Source: Cloeon dipterum
Lineage: Eukaryota > Arthropoda > Insecta > Ephemeroptera > Baetidae
Reading direction: 5' to 3'
Length of the DNA: 64,000 nt
NCBI RefSeq assembly: GCF_949628265.1
Contig: NC_088790.1
Coordinates: 8,250,545-8,314,544 of the forward strand
Shown: in pieces, positions 1 through 36,466 of the stretch
Position numbering within the stretch: the stretch's first letter is position 1
Layout of the letters: each line of letters opens with the position of its first letter
Program-made: the position numbers and the translations under genes
Notes under the pieces: generated by a model
Told to the model about the DNA's origin: nothing
The model's input: only the letters and a program-made list of their open reading frames with translations
The model's database searches: none

Positions 1-7174
<7,174 letters not shown>

Positions 7175-7243
7175 CGCTCACTCGCCGTGGTCAAGCCACA
7201 ACTACGGCTCAAATGCCGAGGAACACGCCAGTTTGGACACAAG

Positions 7244-7251
7244 TGACGTCA
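7244..7251. promoter_or_regulatory. CRE/ATF-like palindrome TGACGTCA
   Basis: A perfect TGACGTCA lies 70 bp upstream of the ZC2HC1-like start codon, in the expected core-promoter region. CREB/ATF bZIP proteins bind this octamer. Binding here is inference. The same octamer occurs in two other promoters of this window. Confidence 0.5.
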
Positions 7252-9653
7252 CCGAATCACGCGAGCTCTTTTCATAGCGGTCGCTAACTTTTCCGCTCGC
7301 TCAAAGCAGCAGCGGCGGCATTACGTGTTAAGTCGCCGCCGCGTCTTATGCATAGCATATAATATGTATATTGGGTCAGTGCGCCTGCTTCTTTTATCGA
7401 CTGCTGCTCGCTTCCTGAATGCCTGATGAGGGAGGACTATTTTCAGTTTCCCTCTTCATAATACTTATGCGGCGTGACGAGGCGAGAATTTCACTGAAAA
7501 TCAATTTCGATTATCATATATCTCCCATGCGCACCGCCTCTATTTATTTTCCATGCCTGCCAGCGCATACATTTGAAACCGAACCCTAATGGTTACAAAT
7601 TTGGAGCAATTTTAGCATGAATATTCAATTGCTATAACCACCATTTCATTGGCAACATCAGTTGTTGCAAAAGGGAGTATATCGATGGTAAAATAATTTT
7701 TTATTCATGAATAAAAAATCTATAGCAGAGCATTAAAAGATGATGTCTGTTCGCTTCGAGGAAAATGTCCAGCATTTCAATTTATCATTAATGAAAATTA
7801 TTAAATAAAGAGTTATTGGACAGCAGCCCTCAGGCCGCGTCAACATTATTTTACTCGCAAAACAAAATCAACAGTGTAGCAATCTACAGACGAGGATTTT
7901 TAATCACTGTTTGAAAAGGATTGTGGCGCGCAATCAACATTGCTTTGATGTCATTCTCCCTGTAACAGTTTTTTTTTTTATTATTGACATGCCAATCATT
8001 CACAAATGAGGAAAATTTTACGATAAATAAGGAAAGTATCAGTTTCCTGTCATAAAAGATACATCATTTTATAACAGTCATATTTCCAAAATTTTATTCG
8101 AGACCGACGAAATCCGCGGGGGAATTGTGTTAAAAACACAAACAAGTAATACCTTGATAGAAGTGCGCGATTCCACCCCATTTTGAAGGCCGCCTTAATT
8201 TGCCATTCTATAATCCAAACAACAGAGAGATATTTTTATTGCGCTTAAATTGGAAAATTTACTGATGTGTGTTGATGATGAGTTGTTTTCACATGATAAA
8301 AAATGAAAGTAAAATTTACCAACATATCCACGAATAATTTATGAGTCCCATTTGAGAACCATATTATGATATCGTGTTGCAGTAACAAATTCAAATTTGG
8401 GAGCAATTTGGAAGATTTCCAACTCGTTACTTGCTAGTTTCCAGCACTCGTGAATTAATTTCAACTGAAACATTTCATGTTTAGCGCTTCAATGAAATAA
8501 CCCCGGGGTGGAGGCAATCTCACGAGGGGGTGCTTATTTCTAAACCGGATTTCTTCCACTCAGGCTCGTGTGCATAAGCAATTCGTTCGCGAGTTGCTCG
8601 CACCTCTACCTCAGAAGAGCCAAACGATCAAGCACCATCGAAATGAGGAACTATGAAAAAGTTAAGTAAAAAGCTAAATTATGACATAAAAAATGTGAGG
8701 TTGTTGAAATACACAAGTGATGAATTATTATCCCTATTAAGAGCAATATGCTTAGCCATGTGCGGCAGACTGGCCAATAACTTCACGTAAGGAAATTTGT
8801 GGAAAATGTGATGATGGCTGTAACGCGTGATTTAGGGCGCAATTTGCGTAAAAGCTTTTCAAAAGCACACACGACAGCGTAAGTAGCCCTGGCGCGGTGG
8901 GCGAGTTATGCGAATTTTGAAGCACCTTCCTTTTGTTCAGTTCGCGAAACTCTTGTTTCCAGCATTTCAGCGGTAAATGCGGTCACACTTGCCATTTTGC
9001 CCTTTATGGCAGGTATGCGGCTCGATTGCTGCGCAAATACTCCCACATCGACCCTCCCTACGGGCGAATTATTGCTCCATTTCAAAACATACACCAAAGT
9101 CATTTTCCTGAGGGTTTAAAAAAGCTATTTTCTCGCAGCAGGAAAAAAAGAGTGCGACAGCAAGCTTGGGCGGAAACATAACAAGGGCGCTTCATAAAAA
9201 TTGTCCCATGCAAATAAACCAGCGTATGTGAGCACAAAAGTTTGTGAAGAGAGAAGAAAACAGAATGCACCCTCACAATGGACCAGCAATTTAATTTGTG
9301 AACAATTTCAAACTGAGGTTTTACAAATATATAAAAAATATATTTCGTGCTTTTGCTCCAATAATTCATTCCATTCTTAATAATAATGGCTGTCTCTCTA
9401 TTTGAGCTGCATATTGCCTATATTCATTCCACTGTGCTGCACTCGCAGATGCAATCCAGATTATCCGCAGCCATCGACGGCATAGCTTTCTCGCCCGCGC
9501 TCACGATGCGGAGGCTGCGGATCGGAGCTATGGAGATGGAAGAAGTAATTGGAAGGGGTCCGAAAAGTGAACAAGCGTCGAGGTTTAATCGCTGTGCGCC
9601 GGCCGAGCTGCCAAGAGCTGATCCTCTGGGACGCTCTAATCGGACAGCGAGCC
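7252..9653. other. Divergent spacer and presumed thrombospondin 5' region
   Basis: This 2.4 kb spacer separates the minus-strand zinc-knuckle gene from the plus-strand thrombospondin start. It is AT-rich with GC-richer patches near 7260-7340 and 9440-9650. The latter probably contains the thrombospondin 5' UTR. No conserved coding sequence, RNA gene or repeat was recognised. The transcription starts cannot be placed from sequence alone. Confidence 0.4.
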
Positions 9654-29142
<19,489 letters not shown>

Positions 29143-29210
29143 AATTTGCTAGAGAAATACTAAAAAATCGTTTTGTGTTCTTCTACCATTAATTATGATT
29201 TTGAGTCTTC

Positions 29211-29216
29211 AATAAA
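29211..29216 (+). terminator. Polyadenylation signal of Tsp
   Basis: AATAAA lies 69 bp after the Tsp stop codon. It fits the 3' end of a short 3' UTR. Confidence 0.6.
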
Positions 29217-29250
29217 ATCACCGCGCGATGCCTTAAAAAAACTAGCATCA

Positions 29251-29256
29251 TTTATT
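29251..29256 (-). terminator. Polyadenylation signal of the CKS gene
   Basis: TTTATT on the plus strand reads AATAAA on the minus strand, about 300 bp after the CKS stop. With the Tsp signal only 35 bp away, the two convergent genes probably end within or across each other's 3' UTR. Confidence 0.45.
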
Positions 29257-29552
29257 ACTTACAGCATTTCTTAGCATTTAACATATTATAAACTTCACAT
29301 TGATAATCTACAAAAGAAATTGTTACTTTTAACGCATCCTACAAGTAGTAATCATTTGCGAAAAGAATAAGAGCCAACACCTATGTCGGTATCAGATAGG
29401 TAATTGTGCAGTTAAAAGTGTGGTGCGAATTAATACTCGTTAAAATGCAACTAATTGCTACTCAAGAATTAATATTTACATACAGATCTGGTGAAAGAGA
29501 GCCTTAAGATAGTATAACACAGGTTTGTAGCGCAGGAAGATTTGAAAATTCA

Positions 29553-31042
29553 TTAGGCCTTGATGTTCTTTCCTTCAATTTTCACATTGTTGTTCATCGC
29601 AGGGTTGTTTGGGTCGTAATTCAGTTGTCTTCTGAATAATAGAATGTGGGGTTCTGTGGAAACGACAAAAAGCGTCTTATTAGCAAACTAACAGTCGAAC
29701 AACAACTACTATTTTAATTTGGTTATTACAATACTGATGTAAAATTATTCAAGCTTGACCGGATCGAAATAACGATTGAGTTCACGGCTCTTATGGAATA
29801 TTCACACTTTTTGCCCAACTCGCACTTCTCGCAAAGATATGGACAGGTTACAGTTTCTGCCGGGTTACACATCTCGCCAGTTCTTATGAGAATCCCATGA
29901 AAAAGTAGGGGTGGCGAAAACTGTAACTCGGCGGCGAAAACTGTGACTTTTCCCATAGGACTGAAACATTGATTCTTCCCATCAGGGCGAAAAGTGTGAG
30001 TGATCAGAAAGCGTGAGTCCCATAATATATTTTGGAATTCTTAATTAAGCATCAGATTGGAAACTTTTCATTTGAAAAAAGTTGAAGTAGATCAAGTCGT
30101 CTATGTAAATGGCAACTGGAGGGGACCATATTTTGAGAATAGAAATGTATTAACTCGATTTGCATGCCATGGATATCACCATGCAGAAGTTACAGTTTCC
30201 GCCGGGATACACACATCTTCTTATAATAAAATATGGGTGGTGAAAAGTGTAATTTTTCCTTATTCGTAAATGTAGATTTTGTGGTGAACGGTGTGAAAAG
30301 TATTGTAGGTTGAAATGTTCAACTGAAAGAATTATCTATTTGTGTGTAGTGTAAGAGAAGCAGCGGAGGTACTCTTCAGAAGAGTTGTATGCACATCTAA
30401 AAATTGGTATGATGAGGGACTCACGCTTTCCGATCACTCACACTTCTCGCTCTGATGGGAAGATTTTATATGTTAATCCCTATCCTAGCGAGAAGTGTGA
30501 GTTGGGCGAAAATGGTGAGTCTGCCATATGTATTTATAGATACATAATAATATTATGTCCGGACGATTGTAGGCTTAATATTGCACGCATAATTGCGTTT
30601 AATAAATTATTAATTCATTCAAATCAAGTCGGGTGCTATGCACACGATTAAGTAAAAATTTGTAGATGCAGTAAAATTTGCACACCTGGCTGGTGAAACA
30701 TGTAGTGGACCCATCCCTTGCTCTGCTGCACGCCAAGACCCCTCCATTCTTCCTCTGACATTAGGTGAGTCTTCGGGACCAACTTGGCAATATCACGAGG
30801 CAGGACAACATGCCTGGAAGACGAATTTCAATTAATGTGAGGGTCACTCATTGTCAGTTAATTGAATATACCAACAGACGTATGACATTAATATTTAACA
30901 AAATACTTCCTCCATGCGTTAGATTGCACACTTAAGTTTTTGTTTGTCGTTTGTGATGAAAACGATCAAACTAGAATTCTTACCTGTATTCGTACTTGTC
31001 ATCGTTGTACTTGTCCGAGTACGAAATGTTCTTGTACGACAT
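29553..31042 (-). CDS. Cks: Cyclin-dependent kinase regulatory subunit (CKS)
   Basis: Small adaptor that binds cyclin-dependent kinases, reads phosphorylated CDK substrates and, in the Cks1 branch, helps SCF-Skp2. Three exons (31042-30984, 30813-30686, 29653-29553) join in phase to 95 residues. The N-terminus reads [18 protein letters not shown], followed by the [14 protein letters not shown] core and [12 protein letters not shown]. The hinge motif H-Q-P-E-P-H, which allows domain exchange in this family, is split by the second intron and runs into ILLFRR (about 63-71). A 24-residue polar tail after that is longer than in the shortest family members, and the length resembles fly Cks85A (assignment from memory). 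The start codon is followed directly by the conserved domain. It shares a short divergent promoter with mRpL54. Confidence 0.95.
29803..30606. repeat. Nested inverted repeats with peptide-coding repeat copy B
   Basis: CKS intron 2 holds a compound repeat. An outer inverted pair of about 40 bp (29803-29845 against 30478-30525) shares GCCCAACTC[GA]CACTTCTCGC. An inner pair of about 50 bp (29971-30022 against 30415-30473) shares TTCCCATCAG and AAGCGTGAGTCCC with few mismatches. A direct repeat (GTTACAGTTT[CT]GCCGGG) recurs near 29852 and 30191. Between the arms lies a decayed relative of the open frame at 4177-4458 ([13 protein letters not shown], then CRFCGE-x-CEK), and the trailing block TTGCACGCATA...CGTTTAATAAA ends at 30606. 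The structure resembles a fold-back or MITE-like insertion in or next to an older repeat. Family unknown. Confidence 0.6.
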
Positions 31043-31488
31043 TTTGCACTTTTTCCAACCGTATTTTGAAACGCAAATTAGGAAAACGATTGGGAGTAAA
31101 AAATGTTCCGGTTAGGTCCTGACAGTTTACACAGTTGAAATACACCGGCTGCTGCGCGGGAAATAGCACGCTCTGAGGGGTGACGGGATGACGTCATCTG
31201 ACTTCCATGAAGCTGATTCGTCGACGCTTTCTCCCTAGAACCATCATCGATCAGTGGTAAAGTAACCAATCACATGTATGTAATTGTTATAATTTTGCAT
31301 TTCGTCCCATGCACTGGGAAGGATAGAATTTGTATTATATCTACTACGTTTTGCTGCATCTGCATTGATCTGCATCCCCAAATGAAATTAAATTTCTGAA
31401 TCGAGCGGATAGGCGTCAAATTCATCAAATATTTAGCTCGCTTCGCAGCAACTATAGAGCTCAAGGCAGACAGACACTCCTTTTGAAA
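31043..31488. promoter_or_regulatory. Divergent promoter of CKS and mRpL54, with CRE at 31189-31196
   Basis: Only 446 bp separate the start codons of two genes facing away from each other, so both promoters must lie here. A perfect TGACGTCA palindrome at 31189-31196 sits about 150 bp from the CKS start. No TATA box is evident in a position that would serve both. Binding by CREB/ATF factors is inference. Confidence 0.6.
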
Positions 31489-32136
31489 ATGTCAATTTCA
31501 CTCTCAAATTTTGCTCCAACGTGCCGGCGGCTTATTATTTTTGGCCAACGCCTGATGACAAACCAGTCGATATCAAGGGACTTTTCATCAACAAACAAAA
31601 ATTTTGCTGCAAAGCCTGGTGGAGGTAAATATCAAACTCCTATAAATATTTTATTTAATAATTATGCGCGCGCTTGATAATTTATAAACCTTTTTCTTCT
31701 AACGCAGCTGTGAATATTGGCGGACTTGGAAAGGCGTCCAAAAAGAAGTTGGGAAAGTTGGGGCCGGTTGCAGAAAAGACTGTCCTCTCTGTTGAAACAG
31801 ACACCAAAAAATTGCGGGACTTTGTTTGTGGATCAAATTTGCAGAAGGAGGGCGGTGAGGAAATTCAGGTGAAGCCAGATTCGGAATATCCAGATTGGTT
31901 GTGGACTATACGGACAGGTAAAAGAGCCACTTTATGTCCGAAACTTTCTTAACGCATAATTTATACCAATTAATAGTTTCATGATAAAAGATTACTGTTA
32001 TTTAATATGTAATATTTTTTCAGGAAAATTTCCAGAACTTAGTGAAATGGATCCAGAGAGTAAGGAATACTGGCTGAAAGTTAGAAGAATGGGAAGATGG
32101 AACAATAACATATTGATGAAACGGAAGAGGTTCTAG
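31489..32136 (+). CDS. mRpL54: Mitochondrial ribosomal protein L54
   Basis: Nuclear-encoded protein of the large mitochondrial ribosomal subunit. Three exons (31489-31624, 31708-31917, 32024-32136) join in phase to 152 residues. The first 40 or so residues are Arg/Ser/Thr-rich with almost no acid, as expected for a mitochondrial import signal. The conserved part begins with KKKLGKLGPV and includes the family signature VETDTKKLRDFVCGSN and PDSEYPDWLW, ending in a basic RRMGRWNNN tail. Length fits the family (human about 138). An AATAAA lies at 32174-32179, 38 bp after the stop. The first ATG is used; a TTG two codons upstream is not taken as the start. Confidence 0.93.
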
Positions 32137-32609
32137 TCGGTAAATCAATGCATTGTCCTTACTGTGAATCCGCAATAAATTGAGGGAAAGCAACGTAGTT
32201 AAAATGAAAAATATTAAAGCTGTTGATTTGTGAGATCCTCGCCTCAACCATAGTTTGGATAAATTTAAAAAAATTAATTAATACAATCTACAATCTACCT
32301 ACTAAGTGATTTGATATCGTAACTACTTTATATTTGCCAATAATACGATTCCATCTATTTATACAATGAAGATATAATATGTGAGAAAGGGTACAAAATC
32401 ATTTTTGATCAGTTCAATTTAAAATTTCCCGCTCAGAGAGTCAGTCGCTCATTGGTTTACTTTACCACAACAAAGGAGGAGAGCGCAAGTAGTCGAATTT
32501 CAAAATAATTAAATAACTAAATCAAATGGAGATTGAAAGCTATTTCTTGTCATAGTCTAAAATTTATCAGAAAGTGCTTCCAGATAGATATGCTGTCAAG
32601 TGATTGGCA

Positions 32610-34300
32610 ATGAGCTGCTTTTCAGTTTTCTTGACTTTCAAAATTAAGCACTTTTTGGCACTTGTCACTTTGCTGTCGCTAGCATTGCTTATATTGAACT
32701 TGACTAGCTTTAGACGTTTCAGCTCTGAAATAAATGCTGTTGAATTTGGTATGTTTGAAAATCTTTGACTGTTTGCCTGAAAGATTCATTAATGGTCTTT
32801 TTAGATGTCCAAATTCCTACTATTTTATGGTGGACTCCTTTTACTGGTGAAAATGGGGTGTTGAAAAATTGTGACCTCGGTGACGATTTCCAGGCATCTT
32901 GCTTCTTCACCAACGAGAGAAAATTATATCAACAAACTAAGGTATGTTCAAGGAAAGCTGATATTTGTGGTTTAATATCATGTACTATTTTTCTGCAGGC
33001 TCTTCTCTTCTATGGCAGCAGCTTCAATGCTTGGGAATTACCACCACGTAATCCTAAGAGGAAAAGACCATTGTGGGCTCTCTTACATGAGGAATCGCCT
33101 CGGAACACTGCCCTTTTGCAGCATGAGAGTGCTTTGAGCCTTTTCAACTTTTCGGCCACCTTTAGTCGTCATAGTGATCTTCCGCTTACACTGCAACACC
33201 TCACAAGCTTAGAAGACCTTGTCGGTAAAGTTACATTCACCATGGTTTAATTTGTTCCCTTGTTTAATTATTGAATGCTTGAACTTTTGAATTACAATTC
33301 AACATTTAGGCCACGAATTTCTCCAGTCATGGCAGTCAAAGGTTCAGTTCCAAAAGAAGGAGGGACTGGCTCCTGTGGTTTTCATTCAGTCGGATTGTGA
33401 TACTTCAACTGACAGAGATAGCTATGTTCGAGAGTTGATGAAATATGTGAAAGTTGATTCCTATGGGTCCTGCCTTCAAAACAAAATGCTTCCCGAGAGG
33501 TTTGAAATTAAAAGTTGCATAATTGTCCCCATATTATGCTTCAGTTTTGATTTTTCAGCATTCGAGATCCTATGAGTGCCTTACATAGTGATGAATTTTG
33601 GAGGTTCCAGTCAAAATACAAGTTTTCAATCGCCTTTGAGAATGGAGAGTGCTTGGATTATATCACCGAAAAGCTTTGGAGACCTTTAGTTATTGGGTCT
33701 GTGCCTATTTATTACGGATCGCCGACTTTCCAGGTAAAAAGGTTTAATTAAATTCTAGATTTTTTCTAATATTCAAATAATTCCCAGGACTGGCTGCCAT
33801 TCAAAAACTCCACCATAGATGTCCGTGATTACAAGTCTCCAAAGGAGCTAGCTGAGTTTATTTTAATGTTAGACTCTGATGAAGAAAGGTACAACCAATT
33901 TTTAGAGCATAAGAGACAGAGCCCAGAACGATTTTCAAGTGAATTATTGCTTCACATGCTTGCCGAAAGAAAGTGGAGCGTTGGCGAAAAACTGTGGAAC
34001 AATTTTGAGACAAAGAGCCTAGTCGAAGTTTTTGAATGCTACGTGTGCCAAAGAGTTCATGAAAACTTGAAAGAAGGCGAGTCTGTTGTTAAATTAAATC
34101 ATTATGAGTGCCCGCCACCAGTTTCCGCTCTAACAAAAACAACGTTGAATAATTCATTTTGGTTTGAGCAGTGGCATCAAGGGCAGTTTGAAGCTCAACT
34201 TGTCAAGGAACTTGTAGAGACTGGAAAAGTTGTTACTCAAGACGAGTTTTATGAAATCGTCGGCCAGAGAATGGTTGCCAAAAGAAAGAAAAAAAAGTAA
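32610..34300 (+). CDS. FucTB: Alpha-1,3-fucosyltransferase, FUT10/FUT11 (FucTB) type
   Basis: Golgi/ER glycosyltransferase of family GT10 that transfers fucose from GDP-fucose. FUT10 and FUT11 have recently been described as protein O-fucosyltransferases (POFUT3/4) acting on EMI domains. Six exons (32610-32748, 32805-32941, 32999-33224, 33310-33499, 33559-33733, 33788-34300) give 459 residues in phase. A short cytosolic stretch is followed by one membrane anchor at about residues 14-35 (LALVTLLSLALLILNL), typical of a type II protein. The lumenal domain starts with PTILWWTPFTG and holds the GT10 donor-binding motif FSIAFENGECLDYITEK (about 246-262), then GSVPIYYGSP. A C-terminal CYVC-Q-RVHENL segment is characteristic of the FUT10/11 branch. 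The C-terminus is very basic (KRKKKK). The ortholog call rests on this C-terminal extension. Confidence 0.92.
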
Positions 34301-34324
34301 ATTCTTATTGCATTTTTAATAAAG

Positions 34325-34358
<34 letters not shown>

Positions 34359-34430
34359 GCATAATTGAAAGCATATTTTTAAACTATCCAGTAGTTTTAT
34401 TTTACAAACGATAGCAATGCGAGATTGAGC
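34301..34430. terminator. Shared 130 bp 3' spacer of FucTB and the zinc-finger gene
   Basis: The stop codons of two convergent genes are only 130 bp apart. A plus-strand AATAAA lies at 34318-34323 and a minus-strand AATAAA (plus TTTATT) at 34396-34401. Between them is an (AT)n run of about 30 bp (34327-34356). The two 3' UTRs therefore probably overlap or abut. Confidence 0.65.
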
Positions 34431-36466
34431 TTATAGAGCAAAGTGGTTCTGCTGCAGGTGTCTCAGGTCTTCCGCAGTCAGGTCGGCAGGCATTGAGAGG
34501 TTTTGATCATCTCGGGTGAGCAGCATGTCATTTATCTGGTGCCTGCCAAAGTCGGGCAGCAGCAGCATTTGCGGGTCGGCGTACCTGCTCAGGTCGGCCA
34601 GGTACACAGGCGACTCCCTCGACTGTTGCCGCTGCACAAACTCCTCCACGACAGACTCGTGAAGTCGAACATCCGAATCCAACAAACTGCTGATTTCCGA
34701 CACCTGGAAGTGGTGTCGAGGCTTGGCCAAATCCAAGGAGGCGTCGCCGCTTGTGCACGTGTAATTCTTTGGCATTTCCAGGTCGATCGGCTGGTCGTTC
34801 TCTTGCAGGCTCAGCTGCTGATGGGAGATGTAAACCAGGTCTTGCCCACTATCGGTGGACACACTCATATAATAGTGGTTGTTGGCATCGGCCAACATTG
34901 GCGCAAGAGTCAAGTGGTCGTCCTCGATTTTTGCATGTTCTGCTTCCTCCTGCTCCTGGGGCGCTTTCTGCTTTGGCTTCTTTTTCGCCTTTTTACGCTC
35001 TACAGGCTTCAGCACCAACTGCCCACTCTCATCTTTGATGTATCGGTCCACAATGCGCCCCGCAGTCTGGTCATTGTGACACTTTTCCCTGTGGCGTTTG
35101 AGGTGCGAGCTGCGCTTGAACGACTTATTTTCGCAAGAATTGCAGGTGTAGGGTCGGTTATCCGAGTGGCTCTTCATGTGGCGCGTCAGCTCTGAGGGGC
35201 GCTTGAACGATTTCGAACACTGGCTGCAAACGTGGTCTCTGTTTTCAGAGTGGAGGAAGGTGTGGTGGTCCTTGAGGGCGGATAGATTGTAGAATGCCGA
35301 GCCGCACAGTTCGCATACGAAAGATCTATCATTGAAGTGGAGTTTGACGTGCCGCGCCAGATTGGTTTTGAACCTTGTCCTGAAAAAATGTCAATCGAGG
35401 CACTTTTCCAAGGTATGGTGCAATTTACCTGTACTGGCAAATATTACATTCGTAGTCTCTGTTGTGGTGCGTCCTGTCGAAGTGCGAGGAGGCTGCTTTT
35501 TTACTGACAAAGTATTTTTTGCAATTATCACATTGAAATTCGAGTTGCGCAGGGTCGTTTTCAGAAGCTAGCATCAATTTGTGGTTTTTCGACTGTAGGT
35601 GGTTTTCGTAAGCACTTCCTGTCGAAAATGAAGCGTTGCAAGGCTTGCATTTCTGCTTCTTTTCCACTGAGGAGTAAAATATTATGCTTACTTGAAGTAT
35701 TAAAAAAATGTATGTGAACTACCTAAATGCTTTCTACGGTGCTGTTCTAAGGCAGAAACTCTGATGAACTTTTTATTGCAGGTATCACATTTATGCTTAG
35801 GCTTTTCTGTGCAGACTTGATGGCCATTTTGCTGGTGCTCGAGTAAAACTTTCCAGGCGGAGAACCCCTGCTTGCACGTTAGGCACTGGTACTTTTCATG
35901 ACTCTAAAATTTGAATTTCATTAGAAAAAGATTAAGACTAATAAGTGTTGCACCTGTAGGTGTGCATTATACTGCTGTTTTCTGGAGAAGGTTTGGTGGC
36001 ACAGTGCGCAACACATCATCTGGCTCTCCTCATGCGCTTGCTCTACGTGCGACTCAAGGTCCTCTTTGGAGTTGCAGAACTCGCCGCAGAAGTTGCAGAC
36101 CTGCTTCTCTTTGGCATGTAGCTGGAGGTGCTTGTACAAGCTCTGTCTACGAGTAAAGGTCTTGTCGCAGAACTTGCACTTGTGCGAGTAGTCGAGCAGG
36201 CGCTGGTTGTGCTTTTCCCTCATATGCACCTTGAGCTTCTTCTGGGAGGTGAACAGCTCGTCGCACAGCTTGCAGTCGTTCTTCTCGTGGCCTTGCATGT
36301 GCTTCCTGTAGTGCCGCAGCAAAGCGAACGTCCGCTTGCATTTCAGACAGGTTATTGAGTGCTCCCTTGTCTTCCGAGTCACTGGGGGTGGCTTCTGGGG
36401 GGTGTAAAGTGGAGCGAAGCCACTCGAGCAGGCAGGCCCCGTCACTTCCCCGACTTTTTTGCGCAT
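34431..36466 (-). CDS. C2H2 zinc-finger protein with 13 fingers
   Basis: Probable DNA-binding nuclear protein; target unknown. Four coding exons on the minus strand (36466-35954, 35903-35723, 35666-35429, 35379-34431) join in phase to 626 residues. I count 13 C2H2 units, the first at about residue 35 (CLKCKRTFALLRHYRKHMQGH minus its last residue). Several are split by introns in the last histidine pair or mid-finger. One finger has a long H-x4-H spacing (ENHLQSKNH). The fingers are followed by a Lys-rich patch (RKKAKKKPKQK), a possible nuclear signal, and then an acidic, Gln/Leu-rich tail of about 190 residues that could be an activation domain. There is no clear ZAD or BTB domain at the N-terminus. 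The acceptor CAG just before 36472 shows there is at least one upstream, probably non-coding, exon; the ATG at 36466 is the first available in frame. No ortholog was recognised. Confidence 0.85.

Noticed and set aside
9549-9653. Upstream in-frame extension of thrombospondin
   Set aside because: The extension begins at a TTG, not an ATG, and would hide the signal peptide that starts at 9654.
34503-35195. 230-codon plus-strand frame
   Set aside because: It is antisense to the last exon of the zinc-finger gene, whose minus-strand reading contains fingers and an in-phase splice.
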